From: Aureimonas ureilytica DSM 18598 = NBRC 106430
GTDB lineage: Bacteria > Pseudomonadota > Alphaproteobacteria > Rhizobiales > Rhizobiaceae
Reading direction: 5' to 3'
NCBI RefSeq assembly: GCF_000382705.1
Contig: NZ_ARQE01000014.1
Location: forward strand, 1 to 62,131
Length of the DNA stretch: 62,131 nt
In this document: positions 16,537 through 25,090 of the stretch, one piece after another
Layout: every line of letters starts with the position of its first letter
How positions within the stretch are numbered: the first letter of the stretch is position 1
Notes under the pieces: generated by a model
Seen by the model: only the letters and a program-made list of their open reading frames with translations
Database searches by the model: none
What the model was told of the DNA's origin: nothing
Program-made: the position numbers and the translations under genes

Positions 16537-17227
16537 GGTTCTTCTCTCGCTCGCTATCGGCTGGGCTTTGTTCGGATCGATTGGTGCTCAGGCCCAAGGG
16601 AGCAGGATCGAAGGGCGGGCAACAGTGGTCGATGGCGACACGCTCGCCATCGAGGGCTCGAAGGCTCGCATTCGCCTTTATGGCGTGGACGCGCCGGAGA
16701 GCAGCCAGACCTGCGACGATGCCGGTGGCAAGCGCTATCTCTGCGGTGGCCAGGCCGCGCAATATCTGGCCGATCTCATCGGCCGCTCGGGTCGGGTGAC
16801 GTGCTTCGAGGAAGACCGCGACCGCTATGGTCGGATCGTGGCAGAGTGCTCGACGCCGCAGAACGTCGTCTTGAACGCCGCGATGGTGAAGGCGGGCTGG
16901 GCGATCGAGTACCGCCAGTACAGCGACGGCCGCTACGATCGGGAAGAGGCTGAGGCGAAGGCGGCCAAACGCGGGCTATGGGCGGGCCAGTTCATCGAGC
17001 CGTCGAAGTGGCGCAACAGCGGCGATCGGCTCGCGAGCGAGCGTGTCGCGTCTGGTCAGCCGGAGGGATGCGCCATCAAGGGCAACATCTCAGGATCGAA
17101 CCGGATCTATCACTCGCCGGGTCAGCAGAACTACGCCAAAACGCAGATCGACGAGGCTGCCGGCGAGCGTTGGTTCTGCACGGCCGCGGAAGCAGAGGCG
17201 GCCGGATGGCGCCCGGCCAAGCGGTGA
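16520..17227 (+). CDS. Secreted thermonuclease (SNase family)
   Basis: About 235 residues if TTG 16520 is the start, which gives a clean signal peptide (ATIPRVLLSLAIGWALFG, cleavage after GAQA). The SNase domain follows at about residues 28-140: VVDGDTLAI, RIRLYGVDAPE and DRDRYGRIVAEC contain the Arg and Glu positions that bind phosphate and calcium in staphylococcal nuclease. The C-terminal 55 residues carry an IKGNIS, IYHSPGQQNY, ERWFC, AGWRPA pattern common in alphaproteobacterial homologues. It would hydrolyse DNA or RNA in the periplasm or outside the cell. Overlap with the XRE gene suggests shared transcription. Confidence 0.88.
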   Translation: MATIPRVLLSLAIGWALFGSIGAQAQGSRIEGRATVVDGDTLAIEGSKARIRLYGVDAPESSQTCDDAGGKRYLCGGQAAQYLADLIGRSGRVTCFEEDRDRYGRIVAECSTPQNVVLNAAMVKAGWAIEYRQYSDGRYDREEAEAKAAKRGLWAGQFIEPSKWRNSGDRLASERVASGQPEGCAIKGNISGSNRIYHSPGQQNYAKTQIDEAAGERWFCTAAEAEAAGWRPAKR

Positions 17228-17233
17228 GCCGGG

Positions 17234-17695
17234 ATGCAGCGCGCCTTTGAAATTGACGCTGGGAACGGCGAGACGTTCACGATCGAGAGCAGCCTGGATG
17301 GCGTGCGGTCGCTCTTTCCGGCGACGCTCGCACATCACTCTCGCCTTCACGAGAGTGAGGAAGACGCCTGGATGTGGATCCATGCGGTTCGGGCTCGCCA
17401 GGTTGCCGAAGAGGATCGGAGCGAGCGCGAGTTCGAGCTTCGCATCGATACGGTGATGAAACGCACCTTCCGGGTGCGAGCGACGAGCTTCGATGAAGCC
17501 GGGGCCAAATGGGCGGCAGGCGAGGCCGAGCTAGTCTGGCAGAAGCATACCGATCCCAGCGATCTCCAGGTGATCGATCCCAAATCCGGGCAGTGGACCT
17601 TCTTCCGCGTGGACGAAGAGGCAGCACAGGACGGCGACGGCTCAATCGAGGACGGACGAGCCGACGTGACGACAGGGACGATCAAAGCGCCCTGA
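17234..17695 (+). CDS. Hypothetical protein downstream of the thermonuclease
   Basis: The 153-residue acidic protein lies 6 bases after the thermonuclease stop and is probably co-transcribed. No family was recognised. It has an EEDAWMWIHAVRARQVAEED helix and a KRTFRVRATSFDEAGAKWAA segment that looks like a small alpha/beta unit. The C-terminal 25 residues are acidic and probably disordered. No signal peptide is visible. Its 3' end overlaps a minus-strand gene by 14 bases. Confidence 0.6.
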   Translation: MQRAFEIDAGNGETFTIESSLDGVRSLFPATLAHHSRLHESEEDAWMWIHAVRARQVAEEDRSEREFELRIDTVMKRTFRVRATSFDEAGAKWAAGEAELVWQKHTDPSDLQVIDPKSGQWTFFRVDEEAAQDGDGSIEDGRADVTTGTIKAP

Positions 17696-17954
17696 TGTCG
17701 CCGATAATGCCGGCGGCGTTCTCCGCAGGAATATGCCACGCCTTTGCGCCGGTGTTCCATTCCGACCGGCCTTCGATGATCGGCATCATGCGATCATGCA
17801 GACGGCCGTGGAAATGCCACCATAAGCCGATGTTGCCATCGTCAAAATGGTAGACCCTGACGGGTCCGACAGATGTTTCGACCAGCTCGCTGGCATCCGA
17901 AACATGCGCTGGGATGACGAAGTTCGGGAGCTTTTCGTAATCGGCTTGGAGCAC
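17682..17954 (-). CDS. Small hypothetical protein
   Basis: About 90 residues from GTG 17954, preceded by AAGGA. Aromatic and His residues are frequent in the middle (VYHFDDGNIGLWWHFHGRLH), and the end reads AKAWHIPAENAAGIIGDI. No family was recognised. It follows the HNH gene on the same strand with about 20 bases between. Confidence 0.5.
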   Translation of the reverse strand: MLQADYEKLPNFVIPAHVSDASELVETSVGPVRVYHFDDGNIGLWWHFHGRLHDRMMPIIEGRSEWNTGAKAWHIPAENAAGIIGDIRAL

Positions 17955-17973
17955 GGGATATCCTTGGGTTGGA

Positions 17974-18423
17974 TCAGCGGTATTGGCCGGTAAAGAGGTC
18001 GCCGATGGCTTTCGACGCTCGCCAGGTGAGCCATCGCTGGGTGCGATGGCGAGGACGGTCGTGTGCGAGATGGCAGCGCTGACAAAGCGCGCGGAGGTTG
18101 GCGGCATCATTGTTGGCCACGTCATGATCGAGATGAGCGCACGCAATCACAACGTAGACGAAGCGGGCTGGGATCTTTGACGGGAGATGCTTGGGAGCTG
18201 GAAGGTTGGTTCGGGTCCCCCTCCCCTTCTCGTCACGCCAGCGCTGAGCCTCGCCATCGTACCAACGGCCATCGGTCAATTGGCAAACGAGCTGCTTGTG
18301 AGGACGCCTGCATTGTTCACAACGGCCATTGGCGCGGCGAAAGCGGATCGAGGCCGAAAGCTGCGGCCAGTCAATGGGATAGAAGCCTCGCATCTCAGGT
18401 TTAATCGGCACGAGGCTATCCAA
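17974..18423 (-). CDS. HNH-endonuclease-like protein
   Basis: The 149-residue protein has two Cys pairs (CEQC near residue 35 and CQRCH near 113) bracketing AHLDHDVANNDAANLRALC. This is the zinc-bound HNH (His-Me finger) layout with the catalytic His in HLDHD. HNH nucleases occur in phages, restriction systems and homing elements, and the exact role is open. The N-terminus has IDWPQLSASIRFRRANGRCE. The C-terminus is Arg- and Trp-rich, which suits DNA contact. Confidence 0.8.
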   Translation of the reverse strand: MDSLVPIKPEMRGFYPIDWPQLSASIRFRRANGRCEQCRRPHKQLVCQLTDGRWYDGEAQRWRDEKGRGTRTNLPAPKHLPSKIPARFVYVVIACAHLDHDVANNDAANLRALCQRCHLAHDRPRHRTQRWLTWRASKAIGDLFTGQYR

Positions 18424-18557
18424 GGCTGGAACCGAACGGTCGTTCGCTGGGGGTTCGACCGTGAGTCTAGCGGAAGGTGGACTCCTCGGCCAAGCGAGAA
18501 ATCGGGTTTCGTAGAGGACCCGCGCCAGCGATCGTCACCCGAATGGGCCAGGACCGC

Positions 18558-19016
18558 TCAGGGCCTGGGGAGCGATGCTCCTAGAGCGCGCCCGAAGGGG
18601 GCGTCCCTTCCCTTTTTTGCCTTCTGCGGACCTTTGAAGTCTTGATGAAGATCGTTCAAGGCCTCAACCAAGTAAGCGAGCTGCTGAGCCGTCTGCGGAA
18701 CTTGCGCCTGAAGACGCTTGATTTTGTGTTCCATGTCCGTTATTTCAGCCCTCTTTGTCCCATTTATGCCGTCAATTCCAGCCAAAAGACTATATACGTC
18801 GACTTCCAAAAACTGTGTGATCCGAACGAGCGTCGAAACGGAAGCTCTGTTTCGCCCAGTCTCATATTTTTGAACTTGCTGATAGCTGACTCCAAGCATT
18901 TCACCAAGGGATGTCAAGCTTATCCCGCGATGAACTCTGAGATTACGAAGATTTGCACCGAACATGACATCGTACGGGTCCAAGTCTGGTCTTTTGTTTT
19001 TCAAACTACTCTCCAT
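18558..19016 (-). CDS. XRE-family regulator (second of a paralogous pair)
   Basis: The 152-residue protein has an HTH at about residues 17-70 (GANLRNLRVHRGISLTSLGE, SYQQVQKYETGRNRAS) and a helical tail (residues 88-125, KIKRLQAQVPQTAQQLAYLV) that could dimerise. ATG 19016 was chosen over GTG 19019. It is a clear paralogue of the XRE protein at 16,138. The two face inwards and flank the thermonuclease, HNH and unknown genes. Confidence 0.85.
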   Translation of the reverse strand: MESSLKNKRPDLDPYDVMFGANLRNLRVHRGISLTSLGEMLGVSYQQVQKYETGRNRASVSTLVRITQFLEVDVYSLLAGIDGINGTKRAEITDMEHKIKRLQAQVPQTAQQLAYLVEALNDLHQDFKGPQKAKKGRDAPFGRALGASLPRP

Positions 19017-19479
19017 CACATTTCCGCCTGCACACGACTCAGCTTCTATATCTATTCAAACCCTAAGTGGCCTGGAACGCTGTATACCTAATCCGGATCT
19101 TCATTTAAGCTCGAATTCTTTCCTGTAGCCCATCCGCCGTGGCACCGGAAGTTGCAAAACGAACCGTCAATGCACTGGCATTCCAGGGGTTCGAACGCGT
19201 CACATCAATTTAACGTTCTCAATTTGATACCTGAACCTTACAACTTTGCATCTGCACATTTGTTGAACAGCGTTCGGATTAATTTAGAAGCGCTCCACGG
19301 GTGAGAATGTCTCTGAAACGACCGTTTTTGCGACAAATATCCGCTGTCAACGAGTGGGGCCGTCCTGCAGCGCCATCACGGCAGCAAAGCGCCCAGTCCT
19401 GTCGACCAGACGAAACTCTCGACGTCCCGAAAGCGGACGTCACGCCAGCGCAGCGAACGTTCAGGATCGGTCCGTTCTA
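19017..19479. other. Intergenic region left of the IS5 element
   Basis: No gene is supported. The first 250 bases are AT-richer than the surroundings and probably contain the promoter of the minus-strand XRE gene. Near 19,425 there is CCCGAAAGCGGACGT, a short piece related to the dispersed repeat family. GGTTCGAAC at 19,188-19,196 resembles a T-loop but has no surrounding tRNA structure. Confidence 0.4.
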
Positions 19480-20315
19480 GGCAGTGTCCCCATAACAGGG
19501 TTCACGGTTTTGGGTTGATCTGATTCAATCTCCTGAGAAGGAGGTTGGCATGCGTCGCCATGAATTGACGGATCAGGAGTGGTCGGTGATCGAACCGCTA
19601 TTGACCAAGAACAGCCGCGGCGTGCATCGCGTGGACGACCGGCGGGTAATCAACGGCATCCTGTGGCGGTTTCGGACCGGGTCGTCCTGGCGGGACGTGC
19701 CTGAGCGCTACGGCCCTCGCACCACGTTCTACAACCGCTTCACGCGCTGGCGCGCCGCCGGCGTCTGGGATTGGCTGCTGGAGGCTGTGAGCCGAGCCTA
19801 CGACGGCGACATCGTGATGATCGACAGTTCCTGCGTCCGCGTCCATCAGCACGGCGCCGTGGGCAAAAAACGGGGCCTGCCGATCCTTGCATGGGACGTT
19901 CACGCGGCGGCCTAACGACCAAGATCCATGCCCTGGTGGATGCCAAGGGCCGGCCCGTGCGTCTCGAACTCACCGCCGGGCAAGCTGGCGATGCGCCCAT
20001 GGCGGCGAGGTTGCTCGACACCGTCGCGCCCGGTGCGACAGTCATCGCAGACAAGGCCTACGACACGGACGGTATCCGGTCCTTCAAGGCTGCGCGAGGT
20101 GCCTGGGCGAACATCCCGCCCCGCTCGATGCGCAAGGCCACCTTCGCCTTCAGCCGCTGGGTCTATCGCCAGCGCAACCTCGTCGAGCGCTTCTTCAACC
20201 GCCTCAAGCAGTAGCTGTCTGGCTACCCGCTACGACCGACGGCCCGACAACTTCCTCGCCGCCATCAAGCTCGCAGCCGTCCGCATCTGGATCAATGCGT
20301 AATGAGCCCGCTCCC
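19480..20315 (+). mobile_element. IS5-family element (IS427-like group), degenerate
   Basis: The 836-base element starts GGCAGTGTCCCCAT and ends ATGAGCCCGCTCCC. The inverted ends agree at 9 of 14 positions. TA flanks both sides (19478-19479 and 20316-20317, within CTAG on both sides), as expected for a TA target duplication. Its size and two-frame transposase fit the IS427-like group. Damage near the 3' end of the transposase suggests it cannot move by itself. Confidence 0.75.
19550..20302 (+). pseudogene. IS5-family transposase with programmed frameshift and broken C-terminus
   Basis: The first frame (19550-19915) gives HELTDQEWSVIEPLL, FRTGSSWRDVPERYGP and the first catalytic Asp in IVMIDSSCVRVHQHG. 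A slippery AAA AAA C at 19865-19871 allows a -1 shift into the frame that continues GRSRGGLTTKIHALVD, with the second Asp in VIADKAYDTDGI and the Glu in RNLVERFFNRLKQ. A TAG then follows at 20212-20214, and the rest (ATRYDRRPDNFLAAIKLAAV) is in a third frame. The first shift is the normal expression mechanism of this group; the last is damage. Confidence 0.85.
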
Positions 20316-20437
20316 TAGGTGATCTCTTTGCCGTTTGCCCATCAAACGTGGCCTCCGCATATGTGGAGATAACAACTCGCTCGGTCTCGGAGAGGCACCC
20401 TCAAAACGGACCATTATGATATCGTCCATCTCCCCGC

Positions 20438-20638
20438 TTAGGTTATATACAGCAAAGGAGGCCGACGGCATCGAATGCCATTGATGAACATGCTGTGAAG
20501 GATGCTTTGCGGAAGTATTCGCCAGGCGCCACTATTTCGACTCATGTAGCGGATCGCGTTGGCGATATCTCGCGTGTCAACGAGCGGCCTGCGATCGGCT
20601 TTCTCAACCGCAGCCAGCAAGGTGTTCGTTCTATTCAT
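20438..20638 (-). pseudogene. Possible transposase remnant (low confidence)
   Basis: A 66-residue frame contains DTRDIANAIRYMSRNSGAWR followed by ILPQ. The spacing of NAI, Y, SG, WR and LP resembles the N-terminal segment of IS5-type transposases. Nothing further is conserved, so it would be a fragment. The rest of the gap between the IS5 element and the methyltransferase gene (20,316-20,688) holds no other recognisable gene. Confidence 0.3.
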
Positions 20639-20688
20639 GAACTCTCGTATTGAGCACTACGACGGTTAAAATTTTCCTGACCGCCTCA

Positions 20689-23094
20689 CTAAGCTGGCAG
20701 GAAACCTAGGCTGTAGACCTGAGGCTGTAGCTTTAGAGTTAGAGCGAGATAGGCCTGGTTGAAGGAGGCGAAGTCCGTCACCTCGTTTACCTCGTTGGCA
20801 ATCAACGACCGCCTGACCTGATACCAGCCGGCATCCGGCCGCCCAAGCTTGAATTCGTCAATGATCTTTTTACCAAACTTCTGCCCATGGAAGAGGCGGA
20901 ACAGCTTCAGTCCCTCGTCCATCACCAGCTTTGCCTCTGGCGTCAGCTTCAGTTTGCTCATGTACTTCGACATGAAATCAGACTCGAATCGTCCGGTCTT
21001 CAGTCCGACCTGCTTCTCGGTGAAGGGGATGAAATGGTTGATCAGGGACCAGTCTTTCCCACCGTACTTGAGCTTGTCGGCGCCGGCGGAGAGGTTACTG
21101 CTGTTGAATAAGGTCCATACAAGGCAGTCGGCCTTCCAAGAATCGCTCAGCAGATGATTCGACTGTAGGAACTGATCACGGTCGTTGAGCCAAGTCGGAC
21201 GGATCAAACGGCGGACGGCGAACATGACTGCGACCTGCCACATGTTGGCTTCGGTGATGAAGAAGCCACGTCCGCTTCCGAATCCCGAGGACATGATCAT
21301 AGTCAACTTCCCGGCCTGCTGGAGATCGTTGCCGGCGCAATTGAACCAGCCGAGCGCTCCGTCGGCCCAGGCACGACCCCGGATATCCCCCGTCGATGTG
21401 GCAGGCTCTACCGCACCCTTGAGCGGGATTGCCGGCGTTTTGTTGGAACGTGGACGAACCGGCCATGTCGAAAGGAGGAGATGGTTCTCGATATTCGTGA
21501 AAATCTTATCGCCGATGTAGACAGCATCCTTGTCTAGAACATCGACCTCCACCTCGTCTATTCTCTCCGGCTTCGAGGTGTCCCAGATCAAAAACCCAAT
21601 CGGGAAGTCACCCTTTAGGCCGTCAAAGGCGCGACTATGAACGACAAAGCCGCCAAGATACTTCGCTAGCCAAACCGTTCGAAAATCTTCAAAAGCTTGG
21701 GAGTTTATGTACTTGAGTGTTCCGAATGTGGCGACGGTGGCGACAGGAATTTCCTTATGAACGCGAGCAAGGAATTGCGTGAACAACTCGTTGCTTGCCT
21801 TGCCATAACCTTCCATTCCGGCCACCGCGAACCTCGACCTAGCGACGTGCTTTTTGCTACGGTCTATGCCTCGGCTAACGGCGTTCTCAGAGCTGGTCGC
21901 CTCGGCATATGGTGGATTAATCAGTACCAAGACTTTCTTGGCGCCCTTCTTCTTCATCCGTGCATCGGCAATCGCGGTCCGCAGTGTGATCGGCAACTTT
22001 CCCGAAAGGGAATAGTCGATGTTGCCGAACTCGTTCACGTCGTCATTTAGGTAATCGTATTGAAATATCGTCGCGCCGACGCATGTCTGAGAAGCCCGCA
22101 TGAGGTCAATATCGGCCTGATCGATCGTCGACATGAAGACGTTGCGATAATTTGAGTGCTTAACTTCGAGATTGCCGACGCCGCAACACATGTCCCATAC
22201 GATATAACGCTTCTGCCAATTCTTGCCGAGGACGTCGGTTAGCTCGGCATACGCCTTATCTACGACATGCAGTGGTGTATAATAGGCGCCCTTGAATTCC
22301 CGCTCTATGATAGGAAGTAGGCTGTCCCTGCGCTCGAGTAGATAGTGTCTGTACTCCTCTTCGGGAGGTCTGTGATAGATCGCCCAGAAGTTCCGATAGC
22401 CGCGCAGGCTGTTGAGCTCGTAAGTGGTCCCGTTCAGGACGAAGACTGGCTTGTCGCCATCATGGAGCAGCTTGGCTGGAAGGTCTTTCATGGCTGATTT
22501 GGTGCCATCGTGCATGATGTCGGCGAAGAAAAGCAGCGCGTAGTCCACCCGCGAGACGCCATCCAGCTCCTCGCCAATCATCGAGATCCACTTGTCGAAA
22601 ACCTGTCGCAGGTTGTCCGGTGTGATGGGTGTTCGGATGATTTTTCCGGCGCTGATAGCTTGCCGGATAGCAGCGATAAAGTCCTTCTCGTAATGATCGA
22701 GCTGGTATACGACGAAGTGGGTCTCAATGTATGGTGCGATCTGCACCGCCAGAGACTTGTCAATCTTCGATCCCGACTTTGGCCATTTGATAAGCTTGTC
22801 GTCGAGGATTGGCAGTGCCTTCGCCGTTTCCATGACTGCCGCCTTCTCTGTATCAATGACACAGAGAAAGGGAGGTATCTGCTCGCCCAGCTTGCGAGCG
22901 CTGCGGACGTAGAACAACAGCTGGGCGAACATTGTCACTGGCGCTGTTGGGGAGCCCTTCGCCTCAAACCAAACCTCGTCGGTACGGATGTCGACAAGGG
23001 TTTTATTGTAGCTCTTTAGTCCTATTGCTTTGACGTAGGCGTCCTTGACGTCCTCCTCTGTCTTTGCCTTCGAGAGGTCCTGCTTCAGTGTCAT
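20689..23094 (-). CDS. N6-adenine DNA methyltransferase with possible N-terminal nuclease motif (type IIG/L-like)
   Basis: The 801-residue protein has methyltransferase motif I (WDMCCGVGNLE, about residue 302) for S-adenosylmethionine and motif IV NPPY (VLINPPYAEA, about residue 393), the signature of N6-adenine methylation. The roughly 270 residues before it start with a short module containing TDEVWFEAKG (Asp39, Glu44, Lys46), which fits a D-ExK nuclease site. The roughly 350 residues after NPPY would hold target recognition. This layout resembles single-chain type IIG/IIL restriction-modification enzymes. It is the third gene after the OLD nuclease and UvrD helicase genes, with a 52-base gap, and probably shares their transcript. 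ATG 23094 was preferred to a TTG four codons upstream. Confidence 0.82.
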   Translation of the reverse strand: MTLKQDLSKAKTEEDVKDAYVKAIGLKSYNKTLVDIRTDEVWFEAKGSPTAPVTMFAQLLFYVRSARKLGEQIPPFLCVIDTEKAAVMETAKALPILDDKLIKWPKSGSKIDKSLAVQIAPYIETHFVVYQLDHYEKDFIAAIRQAISAGKIIRTPITPDNLRQVFDKWISMIGEELDGVSRVDYALLFFADIMHDGTKSAMKDLPAKLLHDGDKPVFVLNGTTYELNSLRGYRNFWAIYHRPPEEEYRHYLLERRDSLLPIIEREFKGAYYTPLHVVDKAYAELTDVLGKNWQKRYIVWDMCCGVGNLEVKHSNYRNVFMSTIDQADIDLMRASQTCVGATIFQYDYLNDDVNEFGNIDYSLSGKLPITLRTAIADARMKKKGAKKVLVLINPPYAEATSSENAVSRGIDRSKKHVARSRFAVAGMEGYGKASNELFTQFLARVHKEIPVATVATFGTLKYINSQAFEDFRTVWLAKYLGGFVVHSRAFDGLKGDFPIGFLIWDTSKPERIDEVEVDVLDKDAVYIGDKIFTNIENHLLLSTWPVRPRSNKTPAIPLKGAVEPATSTGDIRGRAWADGALGWFNCAGNDLQQAGKLTMIMSSGFGSGRGFFITEANMWQVAVMFAVRRLIRPTWLNDRDQFLQSNHLLSDSWKADCLVWTLFNSSNLSAGADKLKYGGKDWSLINHFIPFTEKQVGLKTGRFESDFMSKYMSKLKLTPEAKLVMDEGLKLFRLFHGQKFGKKIIDEFKLGRPDAGWYQVRRSLIANEVNEVTDFASFNQAYLALTLKLQPQVYSLGFLPA

Positions 23095-23146
23095 AAGTCT
23101 AGGCAATCCTGCTGAGTTAGGTTCTTGTCCGGAGCGTCGGCTTAAG

Positions 23147-25090
23147 TTATCCGAGCGCGGCCTCCGTTAGGATTGCCTCGTCGGGAAATATATGCAGCGC
23201 GCGCACGCACTCCTCGGCAGTCGAAGGATTGTCACTGAAATAGACGACGACTAGGTCCTTAAGTGCCCTCGTGCAACAAACATAGAAAAGGCGTCTCGTT
23301 CTATCGATTGAGGTCGGCTTACCCTCAGCCATGTTCTCCAGATCGCGCTTGGACGGGGGCTTTACTCCGAAATACTTGTCATAGGAGAACTGCGCATGGG
23401 TTCCTTCATCATCGTCGAGGACAACAAGCACGCGCTCGAACTCAGCACCTTTAATCCCTTGCTGCGTCGAGAAGGGCGACGATTGCCTGATGTATGTCCT
23501 GTACCCGCGGAACTGGCGAGCTGGGCATGCTAGGTAGCGGTCCATGGCATCTATCTCTAGCGAAGCCGACTCCTCGTCCTCGCCTTCTTCTCTCTGCTCC
23601 TCGTCCTCTGAGGCGTCGTCATTCTTAGGAAGCGCTTCCCCAATAAACGCTGAGATACGTGGATCGAGAGTTGTGAGGTCTTTCTGCGCCAGATGGACGA
23701 GGACGTCTCGAACTGTAGCCCTGCCGTCAGCCATCATAGCTACGAGTTCGGCAACCGCAGTTCGCAACGAGGCGAGTAGGTCCGCGACTTTAGACTTGGA
23801 CAGCGCCTCACGCTGGAGCCTAGGGCACGACCTGCGCAGGAGCGATATCGCCTCAAATTCGTTACCGACCTCCATCGCCTCAACGACGGGCAGGACGAAA
23901 TTGACGAAGGGCTTAAGTGGCCATGACGTTGAATCGAGGAAGCCGTCGCCGAACGCGCTCGGCGCCTTATCGTTCATAGCGGCATAGAGTTGGCCAAAAC
24001 CCAAACGGTTGGCCGCCATTCGATGCACGATGACCAACAATTTGAAGTCAGCATCGGGGCCGTCGGCCCAGCAGGGATCGGCCTCCTCGTTCGAAACCAG
24101 ACGTCGGACAGCGGCAATTCTCTCATCCCGATTGCCATCAGCTGGCAGCACGAAGATGCGCGCCGAGCCTTTGACAGGAAGGGGCGCTCCGCCGGCAGGG
24201 TTCTGCACCACGCGGCCTCCAGTCTGCACGAGGTCGTCACCGTCGCGCCGAATGGCGTTCGCCACGGCTAGCACTTGCGTTGGGCACCGGAAGTTCTCTT
24301 CCTTGGCAATCGTTTCCCAGCCATCCTCAAGCGGGATGTCACCGATGCCAGTAGCATATATGCGTTGCATGGGGTCGCCGAAGAAGCCGAGGCAGAAATC
24401 GGCACCAGCTTGCGCTGCCACCGCTTTGAGAGCCCCCACGACGATCGGCTGGGTATCCTGGCTCTCGTCTACGAAGACAATCGGGAACTGCTGTGAAACC
24501 AGGGTCCGGAACAGTGGGCGCTCCACCATAAAATAGGCGGCCATGCGGATTATGTCGTCATGACCTAGTACGCCACGAGAATAATCGCTACCAGTCCCGT
24601 AGTTGAACGCCCCCACCTTCTCGACCATAGGGATCGAGGCGGTATACCGATCGAGGTCGTTGCGGTTCTTAACGCGCGTGCGCGGCTGGACACGCGGTCC
24701 GAAATTGGCGGCCGTCGCCTCGAGCTCCGCGATGCGTTCATTGATCCGACGGATCACCCAGGCTTTGATGTCCGTCTGGAAGGACCGCGTGATCGACCAC
24801 AGAAAGCTATGGATGGTCGAGACGTGCAGCAGCGGATTGTTGCCTACATCTGCCCAAATTTCGGCGGCTGCTACCTCCGTATAGGTGATGCAGGCGATCC
24901 GCCTGCGGCTGCGTTTGAGCTCCTCCCCTCGCATATGGATGGCAGTGGCCAGCGCCTTGACCAATGACGTGGTCTTGCCTGAGCCGGCTCCCGCCACCAT
25001 GACGAAACCACGCTTCTCCTTGCCACCAAGGGAGGCCTTGACGCGCTTGTCGGCCTCGGTGTCCGGCTTGTCGATCCGCCCACCGCTCAT
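23147..25090 (-). CDS. UvrD/Rep-type helicase, Gabija GajB-like
   Basis: The 647-residue superfamily-1 helicase has all core motifs: VAGAGSGKTTSLVK (Walker A, residues 32-45), ITYTEVAAAEI (Ia), IVFVDESQDTQ (Walker B, about 206), FFGDPMQRIY (III), STQQGIKGAEFERVLVVLDD (V) and RRLFYVCCTRALKDL (VI). An acidic insertion (EDEEQREEGEDEE) lies near residue 490. The start overlaps the OLD gene stop by ATGA. Tandem OLD-UvrD pairs define class 2 OLD systems, including Gabija, in which the helicase senses DNA ends and works with the nuclease. It is longer than typical GajB (about 500 residues). Confidence 0.9.
   Translation of the reverse strand: MSGGRIDKPDTEADKRVKASLGGKEKRGFVMVAGAGSGKTTSLVKALATAIHMRGEELKRSRRRIACITYTEVAAAEIWADVGNNPLLHVSTIHSFLWSITRSFQTDIKAWVIRRINERIAELEATAANFGPRVQPRTRVKNRNDLDRYTASIPMVEKVGAFNYGTGSDYSRGVLGHDDIIRMAAYFMVERPLFRTLVSQQFPIVFVDESQDTQPIVVGALKAVAAQAGADFCLGFFGDPMQRIYATGIGDIPLEDGWETIAKEENFRCPTQVLAVANAIRRDGDDLVQTGGRVVQNPAGGAPLPVKGSARIFVLPADGNRDERIAAVRRLVSNEEADPCWADGPDADFKLLVIVHRMAANRLGFGQLYAAMNDKAPSAFGDGFLDSTSWPLKPFVNFVLPVVEAMEVGNEFEAISLLRRSCPRLQREALSKSKVADLLASLRTAVAELVAMMADGRATVRDVLVHLAQKDLTTLDPRISAFIGEALPKNDDASEDEEQREEGEDEESASLEIDAMDRYLACPARQFRGYRTYIRQSSPFSTQQGIKGAEFERVLVVLDDDEGTHAQFSYDKYFGVKPPSKRDLENMAEGKPTSIDRTRRLFYVCCTRALKDLVVVYFSDNPSTAEECVRALHIFPDEAILTEAALG

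Noticed and set aside
19188-19196. GGTTCGAAC resembling a tRNA T-loop or attachment site
   Set aside because: No T-stem, anticodon arm or acceptor stem can be built around it, and no integrase is nearby.
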